Shown in pieces: positions 46,032-55,380 of a stretch of 64,000 nucleotides of DNA (positions within the stretch are counted from its first letter, which is position 1; each line of letters begins with the position of its first letter). The translations under genes were made by a program, and so were the position numbers. The notes below the pieces were generated by a model. It saw nothing but the letters and a program-made list of their open reading frames with translations, did not search any database and was not told the origin of the DNA. Source of the stretch: Mesorhizobium sp. B4-1-3 (GTDB lineage Bacteria > Pseudomonadota > Alphaproteobacteria > Rhizobiales > Rhizobiaceae); contig NZ_VFTG01000001.1 in NCBI RefSeq assembly GCF_006439355.1, forward strand, positions 124,001 through 188,000, given 5' to 3'.

Positions 46032-47912
46032 TCAGCCTTCGCCCGACAGGTCGCGGCGCGCCTTGTCGAGCTCTTCGGCATAGCGGCGCATCAGATGGCT
46101 TTCGGTGAGCAGGCCGAGAACGATGCGCTCGTCGAAGTCCTCGACCACCGCCAGCTCTTCCGCTCCGGTGCGCTGGAAGGTCTCGGCCGCAGTCTGGACG
46201 TTCATCGACGGCACTAGTACCGCATCCTTGAACTGGGCCAGCGCGCTCACCGGCGTGTCGTCGTCGGAGCGATCGCTGTGCAGTACCGGCACCAGCAGCA
46301 TGCCGACATATTGGTCGGCCTGCTCGACGGCGATGACGCGCTGTCCCGAGCCGAGCGGGACCTCCTTGCGGAATTCGGCAAGCGTGGTCGAGGCGGGGAT
46401 GGTACGGACGTCCTTGCGCATCATCGTGCCGACGGTGAGGCTGCGCATCCAGCCGACGTCATGCGCGCTGCGGATGGTCTCGCCGCGCAGATGGAAGCGC
46501 CAGGTCGAGAAGGAGTAGCCGAAGGTCTCGCGCACTAGGATCGCCGACATGATCGAGGCCGCCAGCACCACGCCGGTGAGCGTCAGGTCGCGGGTCGATT
46601 CCAGCGCCAGGAACGTCATGGTCAGCGGACCGCCGACGACGCCGACCGCGAGCGAGGTCATGCCGACGACGGCCGCGACCGCCGGGTCGATGCCGGCCGA
46701 CGGCGCGGTCATCGCCATGACACCGGCGAAGACCTTGCCGAGCAGCGCTCCCAAGAACAGCGAGGCGAAGAACAGGCCGCCGCGGAAGCCGGAGCCGAGC
46801 GAGATGGCCGAGGCCGCCAGCTTCAACACGAAGACGCTCGCCACCACCGGCAGCGCGTAGTTCATGGCGAATTCGCGGTGCAGCGCGCCGTGCCCGCTGG
46901 AGAGCACTTGCGGCGTGACCAACCCGAGCAGTCCGACGAAAATGCCGCCGATGAAGGGCCTGACCGAAGCGTCGATCGACAACCGCACGAAGAGGCGCTC
47001 GACGATGCTCACCAGATGCATGATGGCGATCGACGCCGCTCCGCCGAGCAGTCCCAGAAGCAGGAACGGCACATATTCGCTGGCGGTCAAATTCGGCAAA
47101 CCGGACAATTCCAGCGGGAACGGCACGCCGCCGAACATTTTCGCCGTCAGCGAAGCGCAGATCGCCGCCGTCATCACCGGCGCCACATTGGCGACGGAGT
47201 AGATGCCGATGACCAGCTCGAAACCGTAGAAGGCGCCGGTCAGCGGCGCGTCGAAGGCGGCGGCGATCGCGCCGGCCGCGCCGCAGCCGACCAGGATGCG
47301 GATATCGTTGCGGCGCAGGTGGAAGGCGCGGGCAAGTCGGGAAGCAATCCCGGAACCGATCTGCGTGTAGCCGGCTTCCAAGCCGACCGAGGCACCGAAG
47401 CCGCTGGAGATCAACGTCTGCGCCACGATGATGAACGTGTCGGTGAGCGACATGCGCCCGCCATAGAGCGCGTTCGCCTCGATCGGGTCGACCGGCGTGC
47501 GGAACTTGCGCTTTCTGAGCCAGATCACCGAAAGGCCGAGCAACAAGCCGCCGATCGCCGGATACATCGCCTGCGTCGGATCGGCGAGCGAGAACATCGC
47601 CGAAAGCCGGCCGCCCGGCTGCACATCGAACAGCAGCCAGTGCATGCCTTGCACCAGCGCGCTCATGCCAGTGACCAGCGCGCCCGCGATCATGCCGACC
47701 ACGCCGGCCATCAGCACGATCACTATGCCGCGCGCCTCGAGCACGGGGATCGAGCTGATCAGCACCGCGCGAAGCCGGCGGGCGTAGACTTGTGGGTCGT
47801 TTCTGGCAGGCAACGGACGGCTCGCCGGTATGCGGAAGAAAAACAGCTGCCGTGGGTGATACGCGCGGCCGCTATGCGTGGCAACCGCAATGCCGACCGC
47901 TTGTGGCGCCAT
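46032..47912 (-). CDS. CLC-family chloride channel/transporter with CBS domains
   Basis: A 626-aa membrane protein. It has about ten hydrophobic helices and CLC pore motifs (GFGASVGLEAGYTQIGSG, LVGCGAAGAIAAAFDAPLTG, SLGSGFRGGLFFASLFLGAL). Two CBS domains follow at about 480-615. Chloride transport or proton exchange is expected from the family; the usual GxEGP reads GLEAG here. ATG 47912 was chosen because the upstream open frame translates a palindromic repeat. Not linked functionally to its neighbours. Confidence 0.9.
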   Translation of the reverse strand: MAPQAVGIAVATHSGRAYHPRQLFFFRIPASRPLPARNDPQVYARRLRAVLISSIPVLEARGIVIVLMAGVVGMIAGALVTGMSALVQGMHWLLFDVQPGGRLSAMFSLADPTQAMYPAIGGLLLGLSVIWLRKRKFRTPVDPIEANALYGGRMSLTDTFIIVAQTLISSGFGASVGLEAGYTQIGSGIASRLARAFHLRRNDIRILVGCGAAGAIAAAFDAPLTGAFYGFELVIGIYSVANVAPVMTAAICASLTAKMFGGVPFPLELSGLPNLTASEYVPFLLLGLLGGAASIAIMHLVSIVERLFVRLSIDASVRPFIGGIFVGLLGLVTPQVLSSGHGALHREFAMNYALPVVASVFVLKLAASAISLGSGFRGGLFFASLFLGALLGKVFAGVMAMTAPSAGIDPAVAAVVGMTSLAVGVVGGPLTMTFLALESTRDLTLTGVVLAASIMSAILVRETFGYSFSTWRFHLRGETIRSAHDVGWMRSLTVGTMMRKDVRTIPASTTLAEFRKEVPLGSGQRVIAVEQADQYVGMLLVPVLHSDRSDDDTPVSALAQFKDAVLVPSMNVQTAAETFQRTGAEELAVVEDFDERIVLGLLTESHLMRRYAEELDKARRDLSGEG

Positions 47913-47937
47913 TTTGGCGTTGCGCGAATTAGCGTTA

Positions 47938-48019
47938 ATGCATGTCGCCCAGAAGTGTGGAGCGGTTCTGGGACAACGACATGCATCAAGCAAAGACCTA
48001 AAGCACGTTGCGCTTCAGG
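47938..48019 (+). repeat. Palindromic element with tail hairpin
   Basis: Outer stem ATGCATGTCG (47938-47947) with CGACATGCAT (47977-47986), inner stem CCCAGAA with TTCTGGG, loop GTGTGGAGCGG. A second imperfect hairpin (CCTAAAGC / GCTTCAGG) follows, as in the copy at 3864. Confidence 0.82.
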
Positions 48020-48051
48020 GAAGGCTTTCCGCCGCGACAAAGGCCATAGAT

Positions 48052-48570
48052 TTAATCAGCTACCGGAATGGTCAGCGGGCCGCAATCGTCCTCCGCGACG
48101 AAGATCGCCAGCAGTTCCGCCGGCTCGGTGGCGCTAGCGTTCTGGGCGAAGGCGTGGATTGCGCCCGGCGCTTCGAACCAGATCTGACCCTGAGTGTAGG
48201 TCATTGCCGGACTGCCTTCCATCTGCGAGCGCAGCGTTCCCTTGATGACGAAGGCCGTAACGGAACCCGGATGACGGTGCCGCGGCGTGTAGGCATTGGG
48301 CGGAAATTCGACCAGCGCCGTGGTGATCGAACGCCCCGGAACATTCGGCAGCTTTTCGCAGGAGAGCGGCTTTACCTTGGTGGTCGGACGCGCCGTCGCC
48401 CCTTCTCCGGCATCGGCCCCCATCATGTGGATATGCGCGTCCATTTCTCCAGTGATGGCGGCTGCCCTGTTGCCCTGGACTATGGCCATGCCAAGCAGCG
48501 TCGTGGCGATAGCGGCGACGCCAAGCAGCGCCAGACTTCGCGAAGAAATGCCTTCGAGCATGACGGCCAA
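48052..48570 (-). CDS. Membrane-anchored or secreted cupin-domain protein
   Basis: A 172-aa protein with an N-terminal hydrophobic segment (about 11-30) and a cupin domain with RHRHPGSVTAFVIKGTLRSQ and PGAIHAFAQN. The metal-binding histidines are visible in the first motif. It is nine bases from the upstream SDR gene and co-oriented, so probably in one operon under the divergent MarR gene. Function unknown. Confidence 0.82.
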   Translation of the reverse strand: MAVMLEGISSRSLALLGVAAIATTLLGMAIVQGNRAAAITGEMDAHIHMMGADAGEGATARPTTKVKPLSCEKLPNVPGRSITTALVEFPPNAYTPRHRHPGSVTAFVIKGTLRSQMEGSPAMTYTQGQIWFEAPGAIHAFAQNASATEPAELLAIFVAEDDCGPLTIPVAD

Positions 48571-48579
48571 CTCCCTCGT

Positions 48580-49308
48580 TTACTCGGCCATGCGAAAGCC
48601 GGCGTGCCAGCCGAGCTCGGTGACGGCCTTGTCGGTCGTGATCTGGCCATTCGGCTCCGCCACATTGAAGGCGCCCTGCGCACCCCGCTCGACGGCAAGC
48701 AGCGCCGCATAGGCGGCAGCGTCGACATGGACGGCCGGCTCCGCGGCGCTTTCCGCGCCGGTGCCTGGTCCATAGAGGTGGCCGTAGCGCAGCACGATGC
48801 CGGTGATCGGCGAGGCGCCGAGCACATGCTTCTCCAGCGCAATGACGCCGCCGATGCTGACGGCGCGGCTGCCCTCGGCGCCGCTGTCCAGCGGATCCGT
48901 CTCGGCATGCGGCTCGGCTCCTGGCGCATAGACCCAGGCGATGCTCTGCGCGATCAGCCGCTTGACATTGGCCGCCTTGGCTGCCTCGACGAGGTTACGC
49001 GTTCCCTCGTTGCGGATGCGGGCATTGCGTATGGTTGCTTCAGCCATCTTCGATGGATCGAGCCCGGCGGGCAGATCTGTGAGCTGATGGATCACGATCG
49101 CCGGTTTCGCTGCCATGACCGCGGTGCGCAGCGCGTTGGCATCGAACACATCGACCACCACCGGATCGGCGCCGAGCGCGCGAAGATCGTCTGCTTTTGC
49201 CGCCTGGCGCGTCGTCGCCGTCACCTGATGACGAGCCGCCACCAATTGCGGCACCAGCCGGCGGCCGATCGCGCCCGAGGCGCCCGCGAGAAAAATACGA
49301 TAGCCCAT
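48580..49308 (-). CDS. NAD(P)-dependent epimerase/SDR protein
   Basis: A 242-aa extended-SDR-like enzyme. The nucleotide motif is FLAGASGAIGRRLVPQL at 6-22, and a catalytic-type Tyr occurs in RYGHLYGPG. The length is short for epimerases and the substrate is unknown. It is divergent from the marR gene 62 bases away, a typical regulator-target layout. Confidence 0.82.
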   Translation of the reverse strand: MGYRIFLAGASGAIGRRLVPQLVAARHQVTATTRQAAKADDLRALGADPVVVDVFDANALRTAVMAAKPAIVIHQLTDLPAGLDPSKMAEATIRNARIRNEGTRNLVEAAKAANVKRLIAQSIAWVYAPGAEPHAETDPLDSGAEGSRAVSIGGVIALEKHVLGASPITGIVLRYGHLYGPGTGAESAAEPAVHVDAAAYAALLAVERGAQGAFNVAEPNGQITTDKAVTELGWHAGFRMAE

Positions 49309-49370
49309 CGTCTTTCGTCCCTTGATGCGATAATATCAGAATACGAACAACATATAAGAGCTATGATATC

Positions 49371-49844
49371 ATGCGCAAGGGGAGTCCATCCATTCCGTCC
49401 GCCGGCGAGGGCAAGCGCGGCGAGCAAGGCTATCTCGGCTATCTGCTGCGCCAGGCGGCGGCCGCCTACCGCCTGAAGGTGGAGCGCGCGCTGGACGAAT
49501 TTGGCGTCACTCAGGCGCAGTTCGCGGCCCTTACTATGATCTCGGCCTATCCGGGCCTGTCCAATGCCGATCTGGCCCGGCTGGCCGTACTGACGCCGCA
49601 GACGGTGAGCGTGATCGTCGGCAATCTGGAGAAGGCCGGCTCACTTGTCCGCCGGCCTCATGCCGTCCACGGCCGCATCCAGCATCTCGACCTCTCCGAC
49701 AGCGGCCGCGCCCTGCTGAAGAAATGCCGGGAACGCGTCTACAGGCTTGAAGGCGAGCTGACCGCCGGCCTCTCCGCCGAGGCGGAACGCGCCATACGGC
49801 GCTGGCTGGTCGCCATCGCGACCGCGGAAGCGGCACAGCGGTAA
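49371..49844 (+). CDS. MarR-family transcriptional regulator
   Basis: A 157-aa winged-helix repressor with GLSNADLARLAVLTPQTVSV as recognition region and RIQHLDLSDSGRALLKK as wing. It is divergent from the SDR-cupin pair. The 10-base palindrome ATGATATCAT overlaps its start codon (49363-49372) and could be part of an operator, although it is short. Confidence 0.87.
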   Translation: MRKGSPSIPSAGEGKRGEQGYLGYLLRQAAAAYRLKVERALDEFGVTQAQFAALTMISAYPGLSNADLARLAVLTPQTVSVIVGNLEKAGSLVRRPHAVHGRIQHLDLSDSGRALLKKCRERVYRLEGELTAGLSAEAERAIRRWLVAIATAEAAQR

Positions 49845-49857
49845 ATAGCTCAGACGA

Positions 49858-50157
49858 TCAGGTCGGCGCGCCGCCGTCCGTCTCGAAAAGCGTGAGCTTA
49901 CGGTCGCCGATGCCGAGTTCCGCCCAGCTCGCGCGCCATTCCGCGATATGCACCGACTTGAAATGCGCTTCGAGCGCGGCGCGGTCGCTCCAGACCTCTG
50001 AGACATGGATGAGGCCGGCATCCAGCACATCCTGCGCATAGGAATAGCCGAGGCAGCCCGGCTCGGCGCGGCTCGCCGAGATCATGCGTTGCATCGCCGG
50101 CTTTGCCCGTTCGAGCCTGTCTGGCGGCAGCCAGATCGTGCCGATGATCAGGAGCAT
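49858..50157 (-). CDS. Antibiotic biosynthesis monooxygenase-like (ABM) protein
   Basis: A 99-aa dimeric alpha-beta barrel protein with the ABM pattern [20 protein letters not shown] and [23 protein letters not shown] 50157 has AAGGAAG upstream. It converges with the marR gene and is divergent from flhA. Such proteins often detoxify quinones or break down small metabolites; the substrate is unknown. Confidence 0.83.
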   Translation of the reverse strand: MLLIIGTIWLPPDRLERAKPAMQRMISASRAEPGCLGYSYAQDVLDAGLIHVSEVWSDRAALEAHFKSVHIAEWRASWAELGIGDRKLTLFETDGGAPT

Positions 50158-50213
50158 CTGCCTTCCTTTCGCAAATACCGTGGCCAGGTTCCGTAGCCAC
50201 TCTCCCACCTTCG

Positions 50214-50233
50214 CGCAAGCTTGGAGGGTTACG
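50214..50233 (+). promoter_or_regulatory. Flagellar operon-head motif upstream of flhA
   Basis: CGCAAG-N9-TTACG, ending 45 bases before the flhA ATG. Its presence shows that the flhA unit is driven independently of the flgE operon from which it is now separated. Confidence 0.6.
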
Positions 50234-50278
50234 GTAAAGGGGCTGCCCTGTGCGTGGCGATTGTTGATTGGGGACGAG

Positions 50279-52366
50279 ATGGCGATCAGCGAAACACTTG
50301 TGCCTGGCGCGGTAGCCAAGAACGGCCGCGACGTCTTCTTCGCGCTCGGCATCGTCGTCATCCTGGCGGTGCTGTTCCTGCCGATCCCGGCCTTCCTCAT
50401 CGACATCGGCCTCGCCTTCTCGATCGCGCTTTCGGTGCTGATCCTGATGGTGGCGCTGTGGATCCAGCGGCCGCTCGACTTCTCGTCCTTCCCGACGGTG
50501 CTGCTGATCGCAACCATGCTCAGGCTATCGCTCAACATCGCCACCACGCGCATGATCCTGTCGCACGGCAATGAGGGCACGCATGCCGCGGGCTATGTCA
50601 TCTCCGGCTTCTCCAAGCTGGTGATGTCGAGCGACTTCGTCATCGGCCTCATCGTTTTCATGATCCTGATCGTGGTGAATTTCATCGTCATCACCAAGGG
50701 CGCGACCCGCATCGCCGAAGTCGGCGCGCGTTTCACCCTGGACGCCATCCCCGGCAAGCAGATGTCGATCGACGCCGATCTCTCCGCCGGCATGATCGAC
50801 GACAAGACGGCGCAGCTGCGCCGCCGCGAGCTGGAGGAAGAATCCTCCTTCTTCGGCTCGATGGACGGTGCGTCCAAATTCGTGCGCGGCGACGCCATTG
50901 CCGGCCTGATCATCACCGCCATCAACATCGTCGGCGGCATCGCCATCGGCTATCTGCGCCACGGCATGGGCCTCGGCCAGGCGGCCGACGTCTTCATCAA
51001 GCTGTCGGTCGGCGACGGCCTGGTCACCCAGATCCCGGCCCTCATCGTTTCGCTCGCCGCGGGCATGCTGGTCTCCAAGGGCGGCACGCGCGGCTCGGCC
51101 AACCAGGCGGTGTTCGGCCAGCTCGGCGCGCATCCGCGCGCCCTCTATGTCGCCGCCTCGCTGCTGGTCATCCTCGGCCTGATGCCGGGCCTGCCGCTGT
51201 TCCCCTTCTTCGCGCTCGCCGGCGGCATGGCCGGTCTGGGCTACATCATCCCGCTGCGCCAGAGCCGCGAGCGCGCCGCCGCCGAAGCCCTGAAGACGCA
51301 GGAGAAGGCCAACAAAGTCGAGGAGGAGAAGAACTCGGTCAAGGCCTCGCTGGTCACCGCCGAGATTGAGCTTCTGATCGGCAAGCAGCTTTCGACCAGG
51401 CTGATGGTGGCGCATCAGGAACTGGTCTTTCGCATGTCGAAGATGCGCAAGAAATTCGCCCAGCAATACGGCTTCGTGGTGCCGGAGGTGCGCGTCGCCG
51501 ACGACTTCGCCATCCCGCCCAAGAGCTACCAGATCAAGGTGCACGGCACGGTCGTCGCCGAATACCAGATGCGCGTCGGCGAGATCATGGTGCTGCTCGG
51601 CACGCGCGGCGTGCCGGAAATTCCCGGCGAGGAGATCCGCGAACCGGCCTTTGGCATGCGTGCCTATTCGGTGCTCGAAACCTTCGCCGAGGATCTGAAG
51701 CGCGAGAACTTCACTTTCGCCGACAACATGTCGGTCCTGCTCACCCATCTTTCGGAAGTCATCCGCAACAACCTGCCGCAGCTTCTCTCCTACAAGGACA
51801 TGAAGGCGCTCTTGGAGCGGCTCGATCCGGAGTACCGCAAGCTCGCCGACGAGATCTGCACCTCGCACATCTCCTATCCCGGCCTGCAGGCCGTGCTGAA
51901 GCTGCTGCTTGCCGAGCGCGTCTCGATCCGCAACCTGCATCTGATCATCGAGGCGATCGCCGAGATCGCGCCGCATGTGCGACGCACCGAGCAGATCGTC
52001 GAGCATGTGCGCATCCGCATGGCGCAGCAGATCTGCGGCGACCTCTCCGAAGGCGGCACGCTCAAGGTGCTGCGCCTCGGCAACCGCTGGGACCTCGCCT
52101 TCCACCAGAGCCTCAAGCGCGACGCCAAGGGCGAGGTGCGCGAGTTCGACATCGATCCGCGCCAGCTCGAGGAGTTCGGCCAGGACGCCACCAAGGCGAT
52201 CCGCAAGCATCTCGAGGCCGGCGAGCGCTTCGTGCTGGTCACCGCGCCGGACGCCCGCCCCTATGTGCGCATGATCATCGAGCGGCTGTTCACGACCCTT
52301 CCGGTTCTCAGCCATGTCGAGATCGCCAAGGGCGTCGAGATCAAGGTGCTCGGAACGATCTCGTGA
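50279..52366 (+). CDS. flhA: FlhA, flagellar export gate protein
   Basis: Largest export-gate component, 695 aa. About eight transmembrane helices occupy residues 20-325, with the FHIPEP-family motif [16 protein letters not shown] near 82-97 and [17 protein letters not shown]. The cytoplasmic domain that docks substrates and chaperones follows (about 365-695). ATG 50279 has GGGGACGAG upstream. It overlaps fliR by four bases. Confidence 0.97.
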   Translation: MAISETLVPGAVAKNGRDVFFALGIVVILAVLFLPIPAFLIDIGLAFSIALSVLILMVALWIQRPLDFSSFPTVLLIATMLRLSLNIATTRMILSHGNEGTHAAGYVISGFSKLVMSSDFVIGLIVFMILIVVNFIVITKGATRIAEVGARFTLDAIPGKQMSIDADLSAGMIDDKTAQLRRRELEEESSFFGSMDGASKFVRGDAIAGLIITAINIVGGIAIGYLRHGMGLGQAADVFIKLSVGDGLVTQIPALIVSLAAGMLVSKGGTRGSANQAVFGQLGAHPRALYVAASLLVILGLMPGLPLFPFFALAGGMAGLGYIIPLRQSRERAAAEALKTQEKANKVEEEKNSVKASLVTAEIELLIGKQLSTRLMVAHQELVFRMSKMRKKFAQQYGFVVPEVRVADDFAIPPKSYQIKVHGTVVAEYQMRVGEIMVLLGTRGVPEIPGEEIREPAFGMRAYSVLETFAEDLKRENFTFADNMSVLLTHLSEVIRNNLPQLLSYKDMKALLERLDPEYRKLADEICTSHISYPGLQAVLKLLLAERVSIRNLHLIIEAIAEIAPHVRRTEQIVEHVRIRMAQQICGDLSEGGTLKVLRLGNRWDLAFHQSLKRDAKGEVREFDIDPRQLEEFGQDATKAIRKHLEAGERFVLVTAPDARPYVRMIIERLFTTLPVLSHVEIAKGVEIKVLGTIS

Positions 52367-53115
52367 ACGCGCTCTCGCAAGGCGTCGTCATCGCCGCCTT
52401 CCTCGCCTTTTGCCGCATCGGCGCCTGCTTCATGCTGATGCCGGGCCTGTCGAGCGCGCGGGTGCCGATACAGATCCGGCTCTTCGTGTCGGTGGCGGCG
52501 ACCGGCGGCCTGCTCGCCTTCCTGTGGGACCGCATCTACCCGTTCGTCGATCCGCGCCCGCAGATCCTGGCGCCGATGATCGTCTCCGAGCTGCTGGTCG
52601 GCGGGCTGATCGGCGCCATGACCAGGCTCTATATGGAGGCGCTGCGCTTCATGGGCTCGGCCATCGCCATGATGATCGGCTATGGCGGCTCGGGCGGACC
52701 GGCGATCGAAGAGCCTGAGCCGCAGGCAGCGCTCGCCGCCATCATCTCGTTCTCGGCGCTGCTTCTGCTCTTCGTCTTCGACTTCGACCACGAGATCGTC
52801 AAGGCGCTTGTCGCCTCCTACCAGGTCGCTCCGGTCAACGTGTTCTTCAACCCGCAGGCGGCCCTCGTCGACGTCACCGATACCGTGTCGGACGCGTTCT
52901 TCCTGGTCATCCGGCTCGGCAGCCCGTTCGTCGCCTATGCCATCCTGGTCAATCTGACGATCGGCTTCGTCAACAAGCTGACGCCGCAGATCCCGGTCTA
53001 TTTCATCTCGCTGCCCTTCGTCATCGCCGGCGGCATGATCATCTTCTATTTCGCCGTCGGCACACTGTTGTCGCTGTTTGTCGACGGCTTCGTCGACCTC
53101 ACGCTGGCGAGATAG
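52363..53115 (+). CDS. fliR: FliR, flagellar export gate protein
   Basis: Export-gate membrane protein, 250 aa, with about six hydrophobic segments and [20 protein letters not shown] plus [20 protein letters not shown]. It starts at a GTG overlapping the flhA stop and is followed two bases later by the FliJ-like gene. Confidence 0.96.
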   Translation: MNALSQGVVIAAFLAFCRIGACFMLMPGLSSARVPIQIRLFVSVAATGGLLAFLWDRIYPFVDPRPQILAPMIVSELLVGGLIGAMTRLYMEALRFMGSAIAMMIGYGGSGGPAIEEPEPQAALAAIISFSALLLLFVFDFDHEIVKALVASYQVAPVNVFFNPQAALVDVTDTVSDAFFLVIRLGSPFVAYAILVNLTIGFVNKLTPQIPVYFISLPFVIAGGMIIFYFAVGTLLSLFVDGFVDLTLAR

Positions 53116-53117
53116 CC

Positions 53118-53504
53118 ATGACCGCGCGCAAGGATCGCCTGAAGAAACTGGTCAAGGTGCAGGAGCAGTTGAAGGCGTTGCACGAAACCCGCCATGCCGG
53201 TTTCCTCGCCGCCGCAGTCAAGGCCGAAGCGGAGGCCAAGGAACTGATCGAGCGCTTCGATACTGACAGTTCGCTGGGTTCCCTCTTTCCGGAAATCTAT
53301 CATCGCCGCATCACCGACGCGCTCGGCCGTCAGGAACGGAACCTCGAGAATGCCCGCCAGGAAGTATCGCTGATCGCCACCGCGACAGCGCGCACCAACA
53401 TGGTCGAGCGCGCCTACAAGGACGAGCGCCGCCGCGACGAGCGCGAACGCTCCGACCGCGAGCGGCTCGATCTGATCATGCAGAAGCGAACCTCCGACGG
53501 CTAA
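53118..53504 (+). CDS. FliJ-like coiled-coil protein (candidate)
   Basis: A 128-aa, highly charged, entirely helical protein with long coiled-coil stretches (KLVKVQEQLKALHETRHAGF, YKDERRRDERERSDRERLDL). Size, composition and position after fliR fit FliJ, the stalk of the export ATPase and chaperone escort. No other FliJ candidate is visible in the window. FliJ proteins diverge strongly, so the call rests on shape and context. Confidence 0.68.
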   Translation: MTARKDRLKKLVKVQEQLKALHETRHAGFLAAAVKAEAEAKELIERFDTDSSLGSLFPEIYHRRITDALGRQERNLENARQEVSLIATATARTNMVERAYKDERRRDERERSDRERLDLIMQKRTSDG

Positions 53505-53519
53505 TCACCGCAAGCCTGC

Positions 53520-53539
53520 CACAAGCTTCTTGAGTCATT
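53520..53539 (+). promoter_or_regulatory. Flagellar operon-head motif upstream of flgJ
   Basis: CACAAG-N9-TCATT; the core is one base off consensus. It ends 36 bases before TTG 53576, the same distance as in fliF, which supports that start over GTG 53540. Confidence 0.5.
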
Positions 53540-53575
53540 GTGCAACTGACAAAACCGTCAAAAGGCAGAGCTTTC

Positions 53576-54145
53576 TTGGCCATTTCCCCACCCAGCGACA
53601 TCGTCATGGACGTTGCCCGCGCAGCGGAGCCGGCCGATGTCGAGGCCGCGCGCGCGGCGCTCGCCAGAAGAGCGAACGGCGCCTCGGCGCCATTCGCTCT
53701 CGATCCCTCGGCGACGGTCGATGCCGGCTCCATTCTCTCGCGTGCAACGGCCGACAAGGCGGAAGCCGCCAATCCGGCGAAAAAGTTCCAGCGCTTCGAG
53801 GCTATGGTGCTGACGACTTTCATCCAGAACATGATGCCCAAGGACACCGAGGGTGTTTACGGCAAGGGCCTGGCCGGCGACATGTGGAAGTCGCAACTCG
53901 CCGAAAAGGTGGCCGATGTCATGGCCACGCATGGCGGCATCGGTATCGCCCGATCAATGCTCGCCGACCACTATCTCGACGGCAAGCACAAGGTGCCGGT
54001 CGGTCCTGTTGCCGGCGGACCGCAGAAAGCCGAGCTCGACCAGCAGACCCGGTTTTCGACCTCGATGATCGAGGAGCTCGAGCGCAAAGCCGCACGGTCG
54101 ATAACCGGCGACGAAACGACCATAAAAACGGACATCAAGATCTAG
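53576..54145 (+). CDS. flgJ: FlgJ-type rod-binding protein without muramidase domain
   Basis: Rod-cap/rod-binding protein, 189 aa from TTG 53576. The diagnostic block is FEAMVLTTFIQNMMPKDTEG followed by GDMWKSQLAEKVADVMATHG (about 78-130). It lacks the C-terminal peptidoglycan hydrolase of enteric FlgJ; the transglycosylase at 28642 may supply that activity. An in-frame GTG at 53540 touches the promoter-like motif and is less likely. It precedes the FlgN-like gene by eight bases. Confidence 0.85.
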   Translation: MAISPPSDIVMDVARAAEPADVEAARAALARRANGASAPFALDPSATVDAGSILSRATADKAEAANPAKKFQRFEAMVLTTFIQNMMPKDTEGVYGKGLAGDMWKSQLAEKVADVMATHGGIGIARSMLADHYLDGKHKVPVGPVAGGPQKAELDQQTRFSTSMIEELERKAARSITGDETTIKTDIKI

Positions 54146-54153
54146 GGACCTAC

Positions 54154-54573
54154 ATGGCCGACCAAACGGACCTTTCCAACCTTCCCGCACGCACCAACGC
54201 GATGGAGGCACCCGCCGCCGCACGACCCGGCAACCTCGCCGCCATCATCGGCCGCATCGAGGAAGTCGTGGACGAGGAGACCGCCGGCATCCGCAGCGGA
54301 ACGGCCTATGACCTCAAGGCCTCGAACGCGCGCAAGAGCCGATATCTTTACGAGCTCAACCGCGCCTTGAAGGGCGCCAACGAGATCGAATTCCTCGAGC
54401 AGCATAAAGAAGGCCTGCTGCGGCTGCGCGAGAAGCTGGCGAAGAACGAAGCGGCGATCCTTGCTCATCTCAACGCCGTCAACGAGGTGGCCACGCTTCT
54501 GAGGAACGCCATCCAGCGCGCCGATGCCGACGGCACCTATTCGGCCGGCGAGTTCGGCATGGCGCGAGCATGA
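54154..54573 (+). CDS. FlgN-like export chaperone (candidate)
   Basis: A 139-aa helical protein (IIGRIEEVVDEETAGIRSGT, LLRLREKLAKNEAAILAHLN), probably the chaperone for FlgK and FlgL. Position directly after flgJ and size match FlgN in many clusters. Its last codons and stop fall inside the left arm of a palindromic repeat (from 54565), so the C-terminus may have been altered by insertion. Confidence 0.68.
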   Translation: MADQTDLSNLPARTNAMEAPAAARPGNLAAIIGRIEEVVDEETAGIRSGTAYDLKASNARKSRYLYELNRALKGANEIEFLEQHKEGLLRLREKLAKNEAAILAHLNAVNEVATLLRNAIQRADADGTYSAGEFGMARA

Positions 54574-54637
54574 TCCCGAACCGCAGGACCGCGTCAGCGA
54601 AAAGTGGAGGCCGGTTTTTCGGACAAGATCATGCTCG
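54565..54637 (+). repeat. Palindromic element overlapping the 3' end of the flgN-like gene
   Basis: Outer stem CGAGCATGATC (54565-54575) with GATCATGCTCG (54627-54637). Inner stem CGAAAA (54598-54603) with TTTTTCG, loop GTGGAGGCCGG. It has extra bases in the left arm compared with other copies. Confidence 0.8.
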
Positions 54638-54650
54638 AAGCAAATAGAAC

Positions 54651-55181
54651 ATGATAAAGTTCATCGCCGCCGCGCTGTGGATCTGCGCCGTGACGCTCGG
54701 CGCGGTCTTCTATTCCTTCCAGGCGGCCGGCCAGCGCGGCGCAGCCGAACCGCCAAAGCCGATGCTGGGCGGCCTCGACTACGTCAAGACCGACATGATC
54801 TCGGTGCCGCTGCTGCGCGACGGCAGCATCGACGGCTATTTCCTCACCAAGCTCGTCTATACGGTCGAACCGGCAGAGATAAAGAAGCTGTCGATCCCGG
54901 CCCAGGCGCTGATGACCGACCAGGTCTATTCCTATCTCTATTCCAACCCGCAGATCGATTTCACCAAGAAGGAATCGATCGATCTCGACGCTTTCCGCAA
55001 ATCGATCCGCGACACCATCAACACCCGCGTCGGCGTCGAGCTGGTGCACGAGGTGCTGATCGACCAGGTCAACTTCCTCTCCAAGGACGATATCCGCGAC
55101 AACGCGCTTCGCCGCCGCAAGAATGCCGGCGAAACCGCCGCAGCGATGACCAAGGCGTTCAAGACCGCGCCGGAGCATTGA
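54651..55181 (+). CDS. FliL-like single-pass membrane protein
   Basis: A 176-aa protein with an N-terminal transmembrane segment (about 3-22, FIAAALWICAVTLGAVFYSF) and a periplasmic domain with ISVPLLRDGSIDGYFLTKLV and FRKSIRDTINTRVGVELVHE. The plan resembles FliL: anchor plus a small periplasmic domain. It is not closely similar to the FliL at 18163. It is the last gene of the flhA-side flagellar segment. A motility role is likely by position; the family is not certain. Confidence 0.65.
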   Translation: MIKFIAAALWICAVTLGAVFYSFQAAGQRGAAEPPKPMLGGLDYVKTDMISVPLLRDGSIDGYFLTKLVYTVEPAEIKKLSIPAQALMTDQVYSYLYSNPQIDFTKKESIDLDAFRKSIRDTINTRVGVELVHEVLIDQVNFLSKDDIRDNALRRRKNAGETAAAMTKAFKTAPEH

Positions 55182-55380
55182 TTGCCCGGCCAAACTCGGC
55201 ACGGATGTCTTAGTCGAGCTTACCCCTGATGCGACATGACGCATGGTCACCGCGTTGACGTTTACGTCAACTCGAAGCTATATGCGCGGCGACGGGCGGC
55301 CGCTTAGGCGCGGCGCGCCTACCTCGCCCAGCGGCTCGATAAGCCGGTGCGCGTCAACGCTACCAATGAGGAGAACCGCC

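Noticed and set aside
47913..47993. An upstream extension of the CLC channel gene
   Set aside because: The extra 27 codons translate a palindromic repeat; the CLC family does not need them and ATG 47912 is adequate.
53540..53575. GTG 53540 as the start of flgJ
   Set aside because: It directly abuts the promoter-like motif, leaving no leader; TTG 53576 gives the same spacing as other operons.
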